In this document: piece after piece, positions 18,183-25,762 of the stretch
How positions within the stretch are numbered: the stretch's first letter is position 1
Layout of the letters: every line of letters starts with the position of its first letter
Assembly: GCA_963700735.1 (NCBI GenBank)
Contig: CAVOYR010000007.1
Span: forward strand, 248,001 to 312,000
Direction: 5' to 3'
Length of the DNA stretch: 64,000 bases
Source of the DNA: Anderseniella sp963700735
GTDB taxonomy: Bacteria > Pseudomonadota > Alphaproteobacteria > Rhizobiales > Aestuariivirgaceae
The notes under the pieces: model-generated
The model's database searches: none
What the model was told of the DNA's origin: nothing
Seen by the model: the letters and a program-made list of their open reading frames with translations, nothing else
Position numbers and translations under genes: made by a program

Positions 18183-19121
18183 GACCGATCGCGTCCTCGC
18201 ACGGTACGCGCGAAGATAGAGAAAGACCAGCGCGATCGCCGCGATCCAGAACATCAGGACGATCGAGAGCGTGGCTCCCATCGGCCAGTTGTTCACCGCG
18301 CCGAACTGCAACTGGATGAGATTGCCGATCATCGCGCCATCCGGGACCGCCGAGCAGCGCGGGGGTGATGTAGTCACCGGTGGTGGGGATGAAGATCAGG
18401 AAGGTTGCGGCGATCACGCCCGGCATGGACAGCGGCAGCGTGATGCGCAAGAACCGCGCGACCGGACCGTCGCCCAGATCGGTCGCGGCTTCGAGCAGCG
18501 ATTTGTCGATCTTCTCGAGCGAGACATACATGGGCAGGATGGCGAAGGCCGCCCAGGCATGGGCCAGCGTGATGATCACGGCGGTTTGCGACTGTACAGC
18601 AGAAATTCCAGAGGCTCCTCGATCAGCCCAGCGCTTACCAGGCCCGAGTTGATCACGCCTTCGTAGCCCAGGATCACCTTCCACGCGAAGACGCGCAGCA
18701 GGTAGCTGGTCCAGAACGGCAGGGTCATCAGGATGATCCAGATCATCTTGTTGCGGTGCACGTGGAAGGCCACGTAGTAGGCCATCGGATAGCAGAGCAG
18801 CGACCGTGACAACCGTTGCCATTCCCGACATCCAGAAGGAGCGCAGCAGGAAGCGCCGAGAAGATCGGCTCGGCCACACGTGGCGATAGTTCAGCGACGG
18901 TAGGCGTCGTATCGAAGCCGAACCCGTCGCGCTGGTCCAGAAACTCATCACGACGAGGATGATACTGGGAATGATGATCCCGATGATCATGATCACGAGC
19001 GTCGGGCGACATCAGCAGGTAACCGCGCACTGTCTCGCTGCGATGGAAGAAGGCCAACCCGATACCGGTCGCCCGCGTTTCAGATGCTGAGGCGCCGGCC
19101 CTTGGCAAAGCGTATCGCCAT
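18179..19121 (-). pseudogene. PotB-like ABC permease, frameshifted
   Basis: ATG 19121 follows GGAAGGAAGACG. Splicing frames gives MAIRFAKGRRLS, then membrane segments (VIMIIGIIIPSIILVVMSFW, MTLPFWTSYLLRVFAWK), the coupling loop EAATDLGDGPVARFLRITLP, and a final segment VLMFWIAAIALVFLYLRAY. This is the first of the two importer permeases. At least five small indels interrupt the frame (near 19065, 18990, 18870, 18800 and 18590). The stop TGA at 18179-18181 overlaps the next start, so the operon structure is preserved in spite of the shifts. Confidence 0.82.
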
Positions 19122-19190
19122 CGTCTTCCTTCCGAGCAAAGGGATCGAAAGGAGCCCGCCGCATGGGACCGACGGGCTTCGGCTCACGGA

Positions 19191-20314
19191 TCAGAAACCG
19201 GCCTTGATCAGCTCGAAGGTTTCGTTCATGCGAGTTTCCCAATCCTGGCTCTGCGGGATCTGGAAGTGACCTGCATTCAAGGATTTCGCTCGGGTTCTTG
19301 CTGAGGCCGAGGCTCTGCGAGCGTTTCTTCGTCAAAGGCGTCGAAGGACTTGGCGTTTGAGTGACCATAGCCGTAGTCGTTGATCATGAACTGACCGGAT
19401 TCCACGCTCAGCAGGCAGTCGATCACGTCGTAGGCGCGGTCGAGATTCGGCGCGTCCTTGTGGATCATCACGCCGCAGACCCAGGTCAGTGCGCCTTCCT
19501 TCGGTTTCGCGAACTTGACCGGAATACCTTCGGATTGCAGAGAACCGCTGAGGCGTTCCAGGTCATCGCCGCGGCCATCTCGCCGGAGGACAGCGCCTGC
19601 TCCAGCGTGGTTGTGTCGTCAGTGTAGACGCGGATCAGCGGACGCTGCTCACGCATCACAGCCGCGATTTTCTCGAACGCTTCTTCGGTTGCGATGTCCT
19701 TCATCGCCACACCGGCCTTGATCGCGCCGCACCACCATGCATCGCCGCCGGAGGCCAGCGAACCAAGGCGCCCCTCATATCGGTCGTCCCAAAGCATGTC
19801 CCAGCTTTCTTCGCCTTCAAGCTCGAACAGGTCAGTACGATAGGTGACGGAGGTCTGTCCCCAATCGAAGGGCGCCATCCAGATCTGGCCGCCCTCGGCT
19901 TGGTTGCCGGGCAGATCGATCAGTTCGGGCATCAGATCGCCGTAGTTGCTCAAACGTGAGCCATCGATCGGCTGGAACAGTCCCGTCTCGACCCAACGCG
20001 GCATGCCGGAGTTACAGGGATGCGCCACGTCGACGACAAATCCACCGCGCATCTTGGTCAAGCGCTTCCTCGGAGCCGCCGAAGATCGAGAAGTTGGGCA
20101 ACGCACCGTGCTTGGCCTCATAGGGTTCGAACAGCTCGGGGATGTCATAGCCACCCCAGGTAAAGAAGGTCGCCTGATCGCCTGCGGCCGCAGCCCTCTG
20201 CGGCATGAATGGCGTTGTGAAGATCCCGATCCCGGCTGCCATCAATGAGTTGTTGAACGCCCGGCGGCTGAGCTTACCTGTCTTTACGTCTTCCAGTTGT
20301 TCGCGAATGTCCAT
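19191..20314 (-). pseudogene. PotD-like periplasmic binding protein, frameshifted
   Basis: ATG 20314 is preceded by GGGAGGAG. A Tat-like leader (KLSRRAFNNSLMAAGIGIF) precedes the mature start. The recovered sequence shows spermidine/putrescine-binding features such as FFTWGGYDIPELFEPYEAKHG, IWMAPFDWGQTSVTYRTD and DDTTTLEQALSSGEM, and ends with NETFELIKAGF. Indels near 20060, 19545 and 19310-19280 break it into three main frames. It is the first gene of the operon and would deliver a polyamine-like or methylated amine to the permeases. The substrate itself is not determined. Confidence 0.85.
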
Positions 20315-20371
20315 GCCGAAACTCCTCCCTTGGATGCTACCTAACCCGATGATCGGGGTCACGATCTAGTA

Positions 20372-20395
20372 GAATGAATGAACATGTATTCATTC
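20372..20395. promoter_or_regulatory. Palindromic operator upstream of the amine operon
   Basis: GAATGAAT, an 8-nt spacer and ATTCATTC form a perfect 8-bp inverted repeat. It lies 58 bp upstream of the binding-protein start codon (20314), the first gene of the leftward operon. Size and symmetry suit a TetR dimer. The BetI-like regulator encoded in the same operon is the obvious candidate to bind it. Confidence 0.6.
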
Positions 20396-20754
20396 AACTT
20401 TCCTGTCAAGCTTCATGCCTTGGACCGCTGCAGCAATCCAGTCAGAGGCAACTTGGTTCTGCCTGCGTTGGTAAGGCGCGCCCGGTCTCTTCAAAATTCC
20501 CTTGCGGAAACTCCGTCTATGGGTGGTTGTATGGGTGCAGTTTGAGCTTTGTCAGACCTGAACCACTCAAGCTGTTTTCACGGAAGAGTCTGGATGTGCA
20601 TAATCAGTTTCCAAGTCACGCCCAAGCGATCCTACGGGAGCGCGCCCAGCGTTCAGCGTGGCCGCGACCAGCCAGTTTTCTGTGCTAAGACTTGTCAAAG
20701 GTGTTGACACAAAATTTGATGAGGAAGCGACGATAGGGGATCCCAACACCGCGT
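20396..20754. other. Gene-free stretch upstream of the amine operon
   Basis: No reading frame with protein character is visible before the DUF3604 relic. It may hold promoter elements for the leftward operon just left of 20396, but none are clear enough to place. Confidence 0.5.
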
Positions 20755-20865
20755 TGGACAGCTTATGATGCCAAGTACTTTGGAACGACACCGCTTGAAG
20801 GTACCAGGATGAAACTGCAGGAACGCGCCTACACGTCTCCAATCTGGTACAATCCCGCGGAATAG
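20755..20865 (+). pseudogene. 3' relic of a DUF3604-type gene
   Basis: A plus-strand frame reads WTAYDAKYFGTTPLEG and ends QERAYTSPIWYNPAE at a TAG (20863-20865). The QERAxTSPIWY ending is characteristic of DUF3604 proteins. Weak upstream continuation in another frame (FDEEATIGDPNTA) suggests one frameshift. Only the last ~36 codons survive, and nothing else of the gene is present. Confidence 0.6.
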
Positions 20866-20959
20866 AGCCGACCGGGTTCAAGTAGAGTTGACTTGCCATC
20901 CGCATCGGGCAAATCGCGGGTCTGTTCTGGAAGTCATTTGATACGTGTCTAGTTGGACA

Positions 20960-21571
20960 TCACACAGAGACCGCGGAAAATGCCGCCATCATCAGGGAGA
21001 TCGCGGCGATCCATGCCCCGGCAATCCGGAAGCCGAGTTGCACCCATCGCTGCGGGAAGCGATCAAGCAGCATGCCTGCGCCTCCTGACAAATAAAGCAG
21101 GGCAAGATTCGCGCCCACAAAGCTGCCAGCCAGGGTGAACAGCGTATCGCGCAATGATCCTGCGTCCGGTGTGGACAGCAATCCGATCAAGGCTCCCGCA
21201 GTGCCAGAGAGCAAAATGAAGGCGAGCCAGAAACCCGATGGAATGAGTGCCGAGAGTGCTGCGGCTGCAGCAGCGAACGAGAGAAGCAGCGTCTCTGCAT
21301 ATCCCAGCTTTAGGCCAATTTGGCCGAGGAGAATACCCAGCAGCAAGGCAAGCGCGAACACCAGCCACGGCATTGCAAACCGCTCGGGGAATCGATGCCC
21401 GAGCATCAGCCCAACCGCAAGCAGTGCAAGCAGTTGCCCAGGCGTCGACAACGGGTGAAGCATTCCGACATAGAAGCCTTCGAGCCCAGGAATCGGACTG
21501 TGGGCCAGCGCGACAGCCGGGCCCAAGCCGACATATAGTGCGGCAAGGAGCCCGGCAAGTCGCCTAGGCAA
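20960..21571 (-). CDS. HupE/UreJ-like membrane protein, second copy
   Basis: About 203 aa if it starts at TTG 21571, which overlaps the end of the upstream HupE gene. The frame remains open further upstream, so the start is uncertain. The chosen start gives a signal-like segment (RRLAGLLAALYVGLGPAVALAHS). Then come HPLSTPGQLLALLAVGLMLGH and five or six further hydrophobic helices. This matches HupE/UreJ-like permeases, some of which transport nickel or cobalt. It would sit in the inner membrane with the adjacent HupE-like protein. The metal cannot be assigned. Confidence 0.7.
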   Translation of the reverse strand: MPRRLAGLLAALYVGLGPAVALAHSPIPGLEGFYVGMLHPLSTPGQLLALLAVGLMLGHRFPERFAMPWLVFALALLLGILLGQIGLKLGYAETLLLSFAAAAAALSALIPSGFWLAFILLSGTAGALIGLLSTPDAGSLRDTLFTLAGSFVGANLALLYLSGGAGMLLDRFPQRWVQLGFRIAGAWIAAISLMMAAFSAVSV

Positions 21572-22160
21572 GGTCGAGCAGGAAGGCAAATCCAACAAGC
21601 GCAATGACGCCACCCCCCGCACGAACCGCGTAAGTTCCTGTCGGCCACTTGACCAGGAGACCAAAGGCAATACCCAAGAGATGAAGCAGACCAGTCGCGA
21701 TGACGAACCCGATGCCATAGGCGAAGGGATTGGCAGCCGAAGGCAGTTCCGCTCCGTGTGCGTAACCGTGAAAGATCGCGAACAACCCGACAATCAAGCT
21801 GGCTAGCCAGATCGGCAGCTTTGCCGCGAAGAGGATGAGGAGTCCGAGGACAATCGCTGAAGTAGCGATTCCGGTCTCGACGGCTGGAACCGGAATTCCC
21901 AACACTCCCAGGACTGCTCCAAAGGCCATGACCATCGGGAATATGATCGGCAGCAGCCAGATTGCAGGGGCACCCATGAACGCTCCAAGCAGGCCCACCG
22001 CGACCATGGCAACGACATGATCCCAACCCAGCATTGGGTGAGTGAACCCGCTGACAAAGCCTCCTGTCATCCCGCCATCGGTATGAGCCCAAGCTGATGC
22101 CGGAACCATCAACAAGCCGAACAACAAAGCCGGAAGCCAAACGCGAACTCTTGCAACCAT
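21564..22160 (-). CDS. HupE/UreJ family permease
   Basis: 198 aa. A cleavable-looking signal (LLFGLLMVPASAWAH) is followed by six hydrophobic helices. The family motifs HPMLGWDHVVAMVAVGLLGA and FHGYAHGAELP contain the His/Asp residues thought to handle Ni(II) or Co(II). Family members accompany hydrogenase or urease genes, but no such enzyme gene is in this window. It overlaps the next gene, another HupE-like protein, and follows a gene for an exported protein by 44 bp, so the three probably form one leftward operon. Confidence 0.88.
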   Translation of the reverse strand: MVARVRVWLPALLFGLLMVPASAWAHTDGGMTGGFVSGFTHPMLGWDHVVAMVAVGLLGAFMGAPAIWLLPIIFPMVMAFGAVLGVLGIPVPAVETGIATSAIVLGLLILFAAKLPIWLASLIVGLFAIFHGYAHGAELPSAANPFAYGIGFVIATGLLHLLGIAFGLLVKWPTGTYAVRAGGGVIALVGFAFLLDLA

Positions 22161-22204
22161 GACTTATACCCTTCGATGCGCAGTGAAGCCCTTCGTTAAA
22201 CCTA

Positions 22205-23380
22205 TCAAGGACTGCCTAGTGGAGACTTGAACCGCATACCGGTTCGCAACAGGGGGTGGCGGCGAGAACGCTCAGGTTGACCGGATCGCGACACATATGC
22301 AACTGCCGCCATCAGGTCTGACCGCTTTGGGAATGCATTGGTAGCAATCAGGTCGCGTACGAGCCCCACCTGCGACCAATCTGACGCTTGGGCGAAGACT
22401 TGAGCCACCATCGGACCGGTTTGTGGGTACCAGCTAACAACCCGCCGCACTACGCCGTCGAGAGCCGCACCCAACTCAGACCTGCCGCTGTTCCTCTGCA
22501 CGGATAACGCGCGAACAATCTCCAGCAACTGTGGATCGGAGAGAGAACGTTCCGGATTCAAGAACTCTCGCTCGAACTTGTCTATCCCGTGCAGACCGGC
22601 AGCCTCGATGCCGGCAGTGATCCAGGCCCCGAGGTTCAGCGAGCCACCGGCTAAAGCCAAGCCTTGAAGCCGAAGGAAAATGGCTCTTTCTGCATCCTTG
22701 CCGCCAATAATGCCGAGCAGAAGTATCCTGATCGGCGCATACGCCATGCTTTGCAGGTCAACCATTCCCGACAGCAGTTCTTCAGCCGTGACAGGATAGG
22801 TGCCATCTCTCAGCACGTCGTAACTCATTGCATCGAGTTCTCTGAGAGCGAGATGTTGAATATCGGTGCTGGGACGGTTCAACAGCGCGGCGAAGTAGTC
22901 TCGCTTGCCGGCGGCGCCACCCGGCGAGGTCCAGCTGCCGGATTTGGCCAGTAGTTCCTCGGCGATGGCTCGTCTGCCCTCGTCCAGCAGCATCAACCGG
23001 GTCCACTGACCATCTGACCCCCGCGCAAAGAGCACGGCGTGGCTCACGTTCTCGGCGAGTTGGCGCCGCGTGCTGCTGTCTACAAGATGGGGAGAGATGC
23101 GGTCTGACTGGATGCCCTTCAGCTGCTCGACGGCCTCAAACCGGAAAGGGTTCTGCTCTGAGGGGCGCATTGCGACAAGCTCAACGCTTTCTGCAATCTG
23201 TCTGGACAGCGTATTGCCGGAGAGGCTCACATGAAAGCTGCACGCGGCAACGTGCTGAGGCGTGGACACCAGCAACGACAACGTCAGCAAGAGGCTGGAA
23301 GCGGCAAGGCGACGGCTGCTGGGAGCGGGGTGCAGATAACCAGGCCGGACTGATGTCACCTGTGTCACGAGCGGCTCCAA
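22205..23380 (-). CDS. Exported protein of unknown function
   Basis: Up to 391 aa. The first codon used here is TTG and a GTG four codons later is also possible. A hydrophobic export segment (AASSLLLTLSLLVSTPQHVAAC) ends just before CSFHVSL. The rest is mostly helical, with repeated hydrophobic heptad-like stretches reminiscent of HEAT repeats, and no recognised domain. Its position directly upstream of two HupE/UreJ-like permease genes suggests a periplasmic partner in metal uptake. That is inference from context only. It is the first gene of this small leftward operon. Confidence 0.6.
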   Translation of the reverse strand: MEPLVTQVTSVRPGYLHPAPSSRRLAASSLLLTLSLLVSTPQHVAACSFHVSLSGNTLSRQIAESVELVAMRPSEQNPFRFEAVEQLKGIQSDRISPHLVDSSTRRQLAENVSHAVLFARGSDGQWTRLMLLDEGRRAIAEELLAKSGSWTSPGGAAGKRDYFAALLNRPSTDIQHLALRELDAMSYDVLRDGTYPVTAEELLSGMVDLQSMAYAPIRILLLGIIGGKDAERAIFLRLQGLALAGGSLNLGAWITAGIEAAGLHGIDKFEREFLNPERSLSDPQLLEIVRALSVQRNSGRSELGAALDGVVRRVVSWYPQTGPMVAQVFAQASDWSQVGLVRDLIATNAFPKRSDLMAAVAYVSRSGQPERSRRHPLLRTGMRFKSPLGSP

Positions 23381-23504
23381 ATCTACTCCGTATCAAGAAT
23401 AGCAGATCTCGGAAAAGCAGGCCAACAAAACGTTGCGTTGGAGGTCACCAGCCTCGAGTTCTCGTTGCAGGCAGACGTCAGAGTCGGGTCAGAAGCGGAC
23501 GTCA

Positions 23505-23700
23505 GCAGTTAGCCGATGGAATGTCTGCTGTACCCCTGAAAGTGGACATCATCGGCCCAGGCAGAGAGAGTCCGCTTGGTGCCATTATTTGTCGTCACCT
23601 CCGAGCTCTCGGCCATCACGCAAGCAGGCACAGTGAGCTGGCGCCTGTCATTTTGACTACTTGGAAGGCCCGGGCTTCTCGGCCCGGGGCTGTGATTGAT
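23505..23700. repeat. Degenerate copies of a dispersed intergenic repeat
   Basis: The stretch carries GGAATGTCTGCTGT, CCCTGAAAGTGGACAT and GAGAGTCCGCTTGG, the blocks typical of the repeat family. A GC-rich self-complementary pair of CCCGGG boxes lies near 23668-23687. The whole gap 23381-23777 encodes nothing recognisable. Confidence 0.4.
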
Positions 23701-23777
23701 GTTGGCAGGTGCGGATACCGTTAAAAACGGTCGGATCAATTCGCGCTCAAGCATCCTAACAACTGCAAGTTTTGCGG

Positions 23778-24278
23778 CTATTCGTGCAGAAACAAGGCAT
23801 ACGTCCAGAAGAACGAAACCGACGCGTAGGATAGTACGAAGAGTGTCGCAAACGCCAGTGGAGCAGGATTGGGATTTATTGGTGATCCGGCAACATTTAC
23901 GCACAGTGCGATAACAGCGAGAGTACCAATGGTATTTAAAACGTACCCTCTTATTGGCCATTTCTGACCAGGTGCGGCCACTTTTCGACGGAATGGATAC
24001 GTAACAAGCCAAGGCACCAGCACTGCCAGCATAATTGCGCTGGCCGTGCGCCACACATAGTTTTCGCTCATCCCGCAGATTGCCAGAGTGGGTGCGAGCA
24101 TGGCGAATGCAGTGGCCATCAAACCCAACTCAGTGAACAATTTGGTGATGAGCACCTGAAAGGGCGAGAGTGGATTGCCTGAGCCTTGGTGGAGCACGAC
24201 CACGATGGACGTAAAGCCCAAGAATGCCATCGACAATCCTGCAAGGGCAAAAAAGTATCCTGTACCTGACAATTCCAT
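23778..24278 (-). CDS. Small multi-helix membrane protein, unknown
   Basis: 166 aa from ATG 24278. Hydrophobic segments lie near residues 6-28 (GYFFALAGLSMAFLGFTSIVV), 46-66, 80-98, 110-130 and 138-158, giving about five membrane spans. No cofactor or transport motif is recognisable. Both flanks are repeat relics, so it stands alone. A slightly longer TTG-started form is possible. Base composition appears more AT-rich than the HupE operon, which is consistent with separate acquisition. Confidence 0.65.
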   Translation of the reverse strand: MELSGTGYFFALAGLSMAFLGFTSIVVVLHQGSGNPLSPFQVLITKLFTELGLMATAFAMLAPTLAICGMSENYVWRTASAIMLAVLVPWLVTYPFRRKVAAPGQKWPIRGYVLNTIGTLAVIALCVNVAGSPINPNPAPLAFATLFVLSYASVSFFWTYALFLHE

Positions 24279-24424
24279 TGTCCAGAACCCCAATCAAAAC
24301 CTTCAATACCACGGCAATGAAGAAGAACCTTGATCAAAGTCGCTGCTGATCCACCCCGACAAGCTTGTCGCCACTCAAAAGTCCACTAAGGGTTCCATAC
24401 GGCCGTTAGCTGCGATGCACTGAG

Positions 24425-24610
24425 ATGTCCGTAAGGGGTCAGCAGCGGCCGGTTTTGGGTTTCCCGAAAAGCGTCTGCTGTAGGCCTGAAAGCGCTCATT
24501 GTTTCGCAATCGCCGCAAAAGGTCGGAATCCGCCCTCAGAATCCATTGCCGCTTCCGGCCCGTTGCAGACGTTCGCCATGCTGCTAGGGAATGTCCGCTT
24601 CGCCCCTTAT
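24425..24610. repeat. Degenerate copies of a dispersed intergenic repeat
   Basis: Blocks GGTCAGCAGCGGCCGGTTTT, AAAAGCGTCTGCTG, CCTGAAAGCGCTCATT, CATTGCCGCTTCCGGCCC and GGAATGTCCGCTTCGCCCC occur in succession. This suggests two or three overlapping decayed copies. The gap 24279-24669 encodes nothing recognisable. Confidence 0.4.
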
Positions 24611-24669
24611 TGCGGGCGGTCGCCAAGTGCCGACAAAGTTGATGGGCAGAGATCATCACTCCCAGAAAC

Positions 24670-25657
24670 TCAGGGCTTGTTCGCTGTTACGGTAGAAATG
24701 AATCCTGGCGGCTTCACAGCCAGTACGGAACAAGTCACCTGGTCAAGAATGTCTTCTGCGGTATTGCCAATCACAAAGCCAGGAATGCCGGAACGCGCGA
24801 CTGTGCCCATGACGATCAGATCGGCTTCCATTTCCGATATGAGAACGGGAATGATTTCGCCCGGTTCGCCCTGACGCAGATGTTTGCGTAGATTGAGCTT
24901 CTTCAGCAGCGATTCATCGATCGATTTTTTTGCCCGGGCTACAAGCCGGGTGAGCCAGTTGACGTGATCCCGTTCGACTTCTGGCGATGTAGGCATCAAT
25001 TTCCTTGCCAGGTATGTTTGCCCGGGCACGGCTGTATTTGGACAAGAATGGCGCATCCCAGACATGTCCAACGTGCAATGTTGCATCATTGTCTGCGCAC
25101 AGGGACATTGAGATCTCAAGAATTTTTTGATTCAGCTCCTCCCGCTCATCGTCTTGTCGCTTCCTTGAGCCTTCGATCACTTCCTCGTCGCTATCTACAG
25201 CGGCAAGAACATGATCGAATTCACCATATGCCTCGCCTTTGGACAGCCATATCGGGCATGGACAATGACGAAGCAGTTTCATGTCGAGCCGCCCGAGCAA
25301 GCGATCCACAATCCTGCTTCCGCCCATGGGCTTCATCACCAGGTCATAGCCGTCTTTCACCACTTCCCGGATGATCTCGACATGGGCACGGCCTTCAAGA
25401 ACCTGGGTACTTGCATTTCTCGTGAACCTGCAATTGTTCGCGAGGTCTTTCAGGTCAGTTCTGGCTTGATCCAGAATCTGGGATCGCAAGAGCAAGGACG
25501 TATTGGAGGTGAACATGGCTGGCGGTGGTTCTACAACGCTCACCAGGCTAACCTCGCCGTGATTTCGTTCCGCGATCTGCGCCGCAAGCTTGACGGTCTG
25601 AGCCGCATACTGTGAACCTGAATCATGCACATACAGGATCTTCTTGAATCGCCTCAT
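24670..25657 (-). pseudogene. Tandem universal stress protein (UspE-like), one frameshift
   Basis: ATG 25657 has AGAGGC upstream. The first frame encodes an N-terminal Usp domain (KKILYVHDSGSQYAAQTVKLA, later DLVMKPMGGSRIVDRLLGR) and the start of a second (FDHVLAAVDSDE). Near 24990-25010 the frame moves by one base, and the second Usp domain finishes in another frame (EADLIVMGTVARSGIPGFVI, then SVLAVKPPG). The two halves join into an ordinary ~325-aa UspE-type protein. The gene is the last of the leftward group behind the FNR-like boxes, matching the usual low-oxygen or starvation expression of such proteins. Confidence 0.8.
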
Positions 25658-25762
25658 CGGAGTATCGCCTCTGCTTGAAACCTGAGCACGCGCCTGGCTC
25701 AGGTAGATCGCAATGCTGTCGCCAAACATGACGGGCTTTTGAGACACCTGCCTTGAGGTGAA

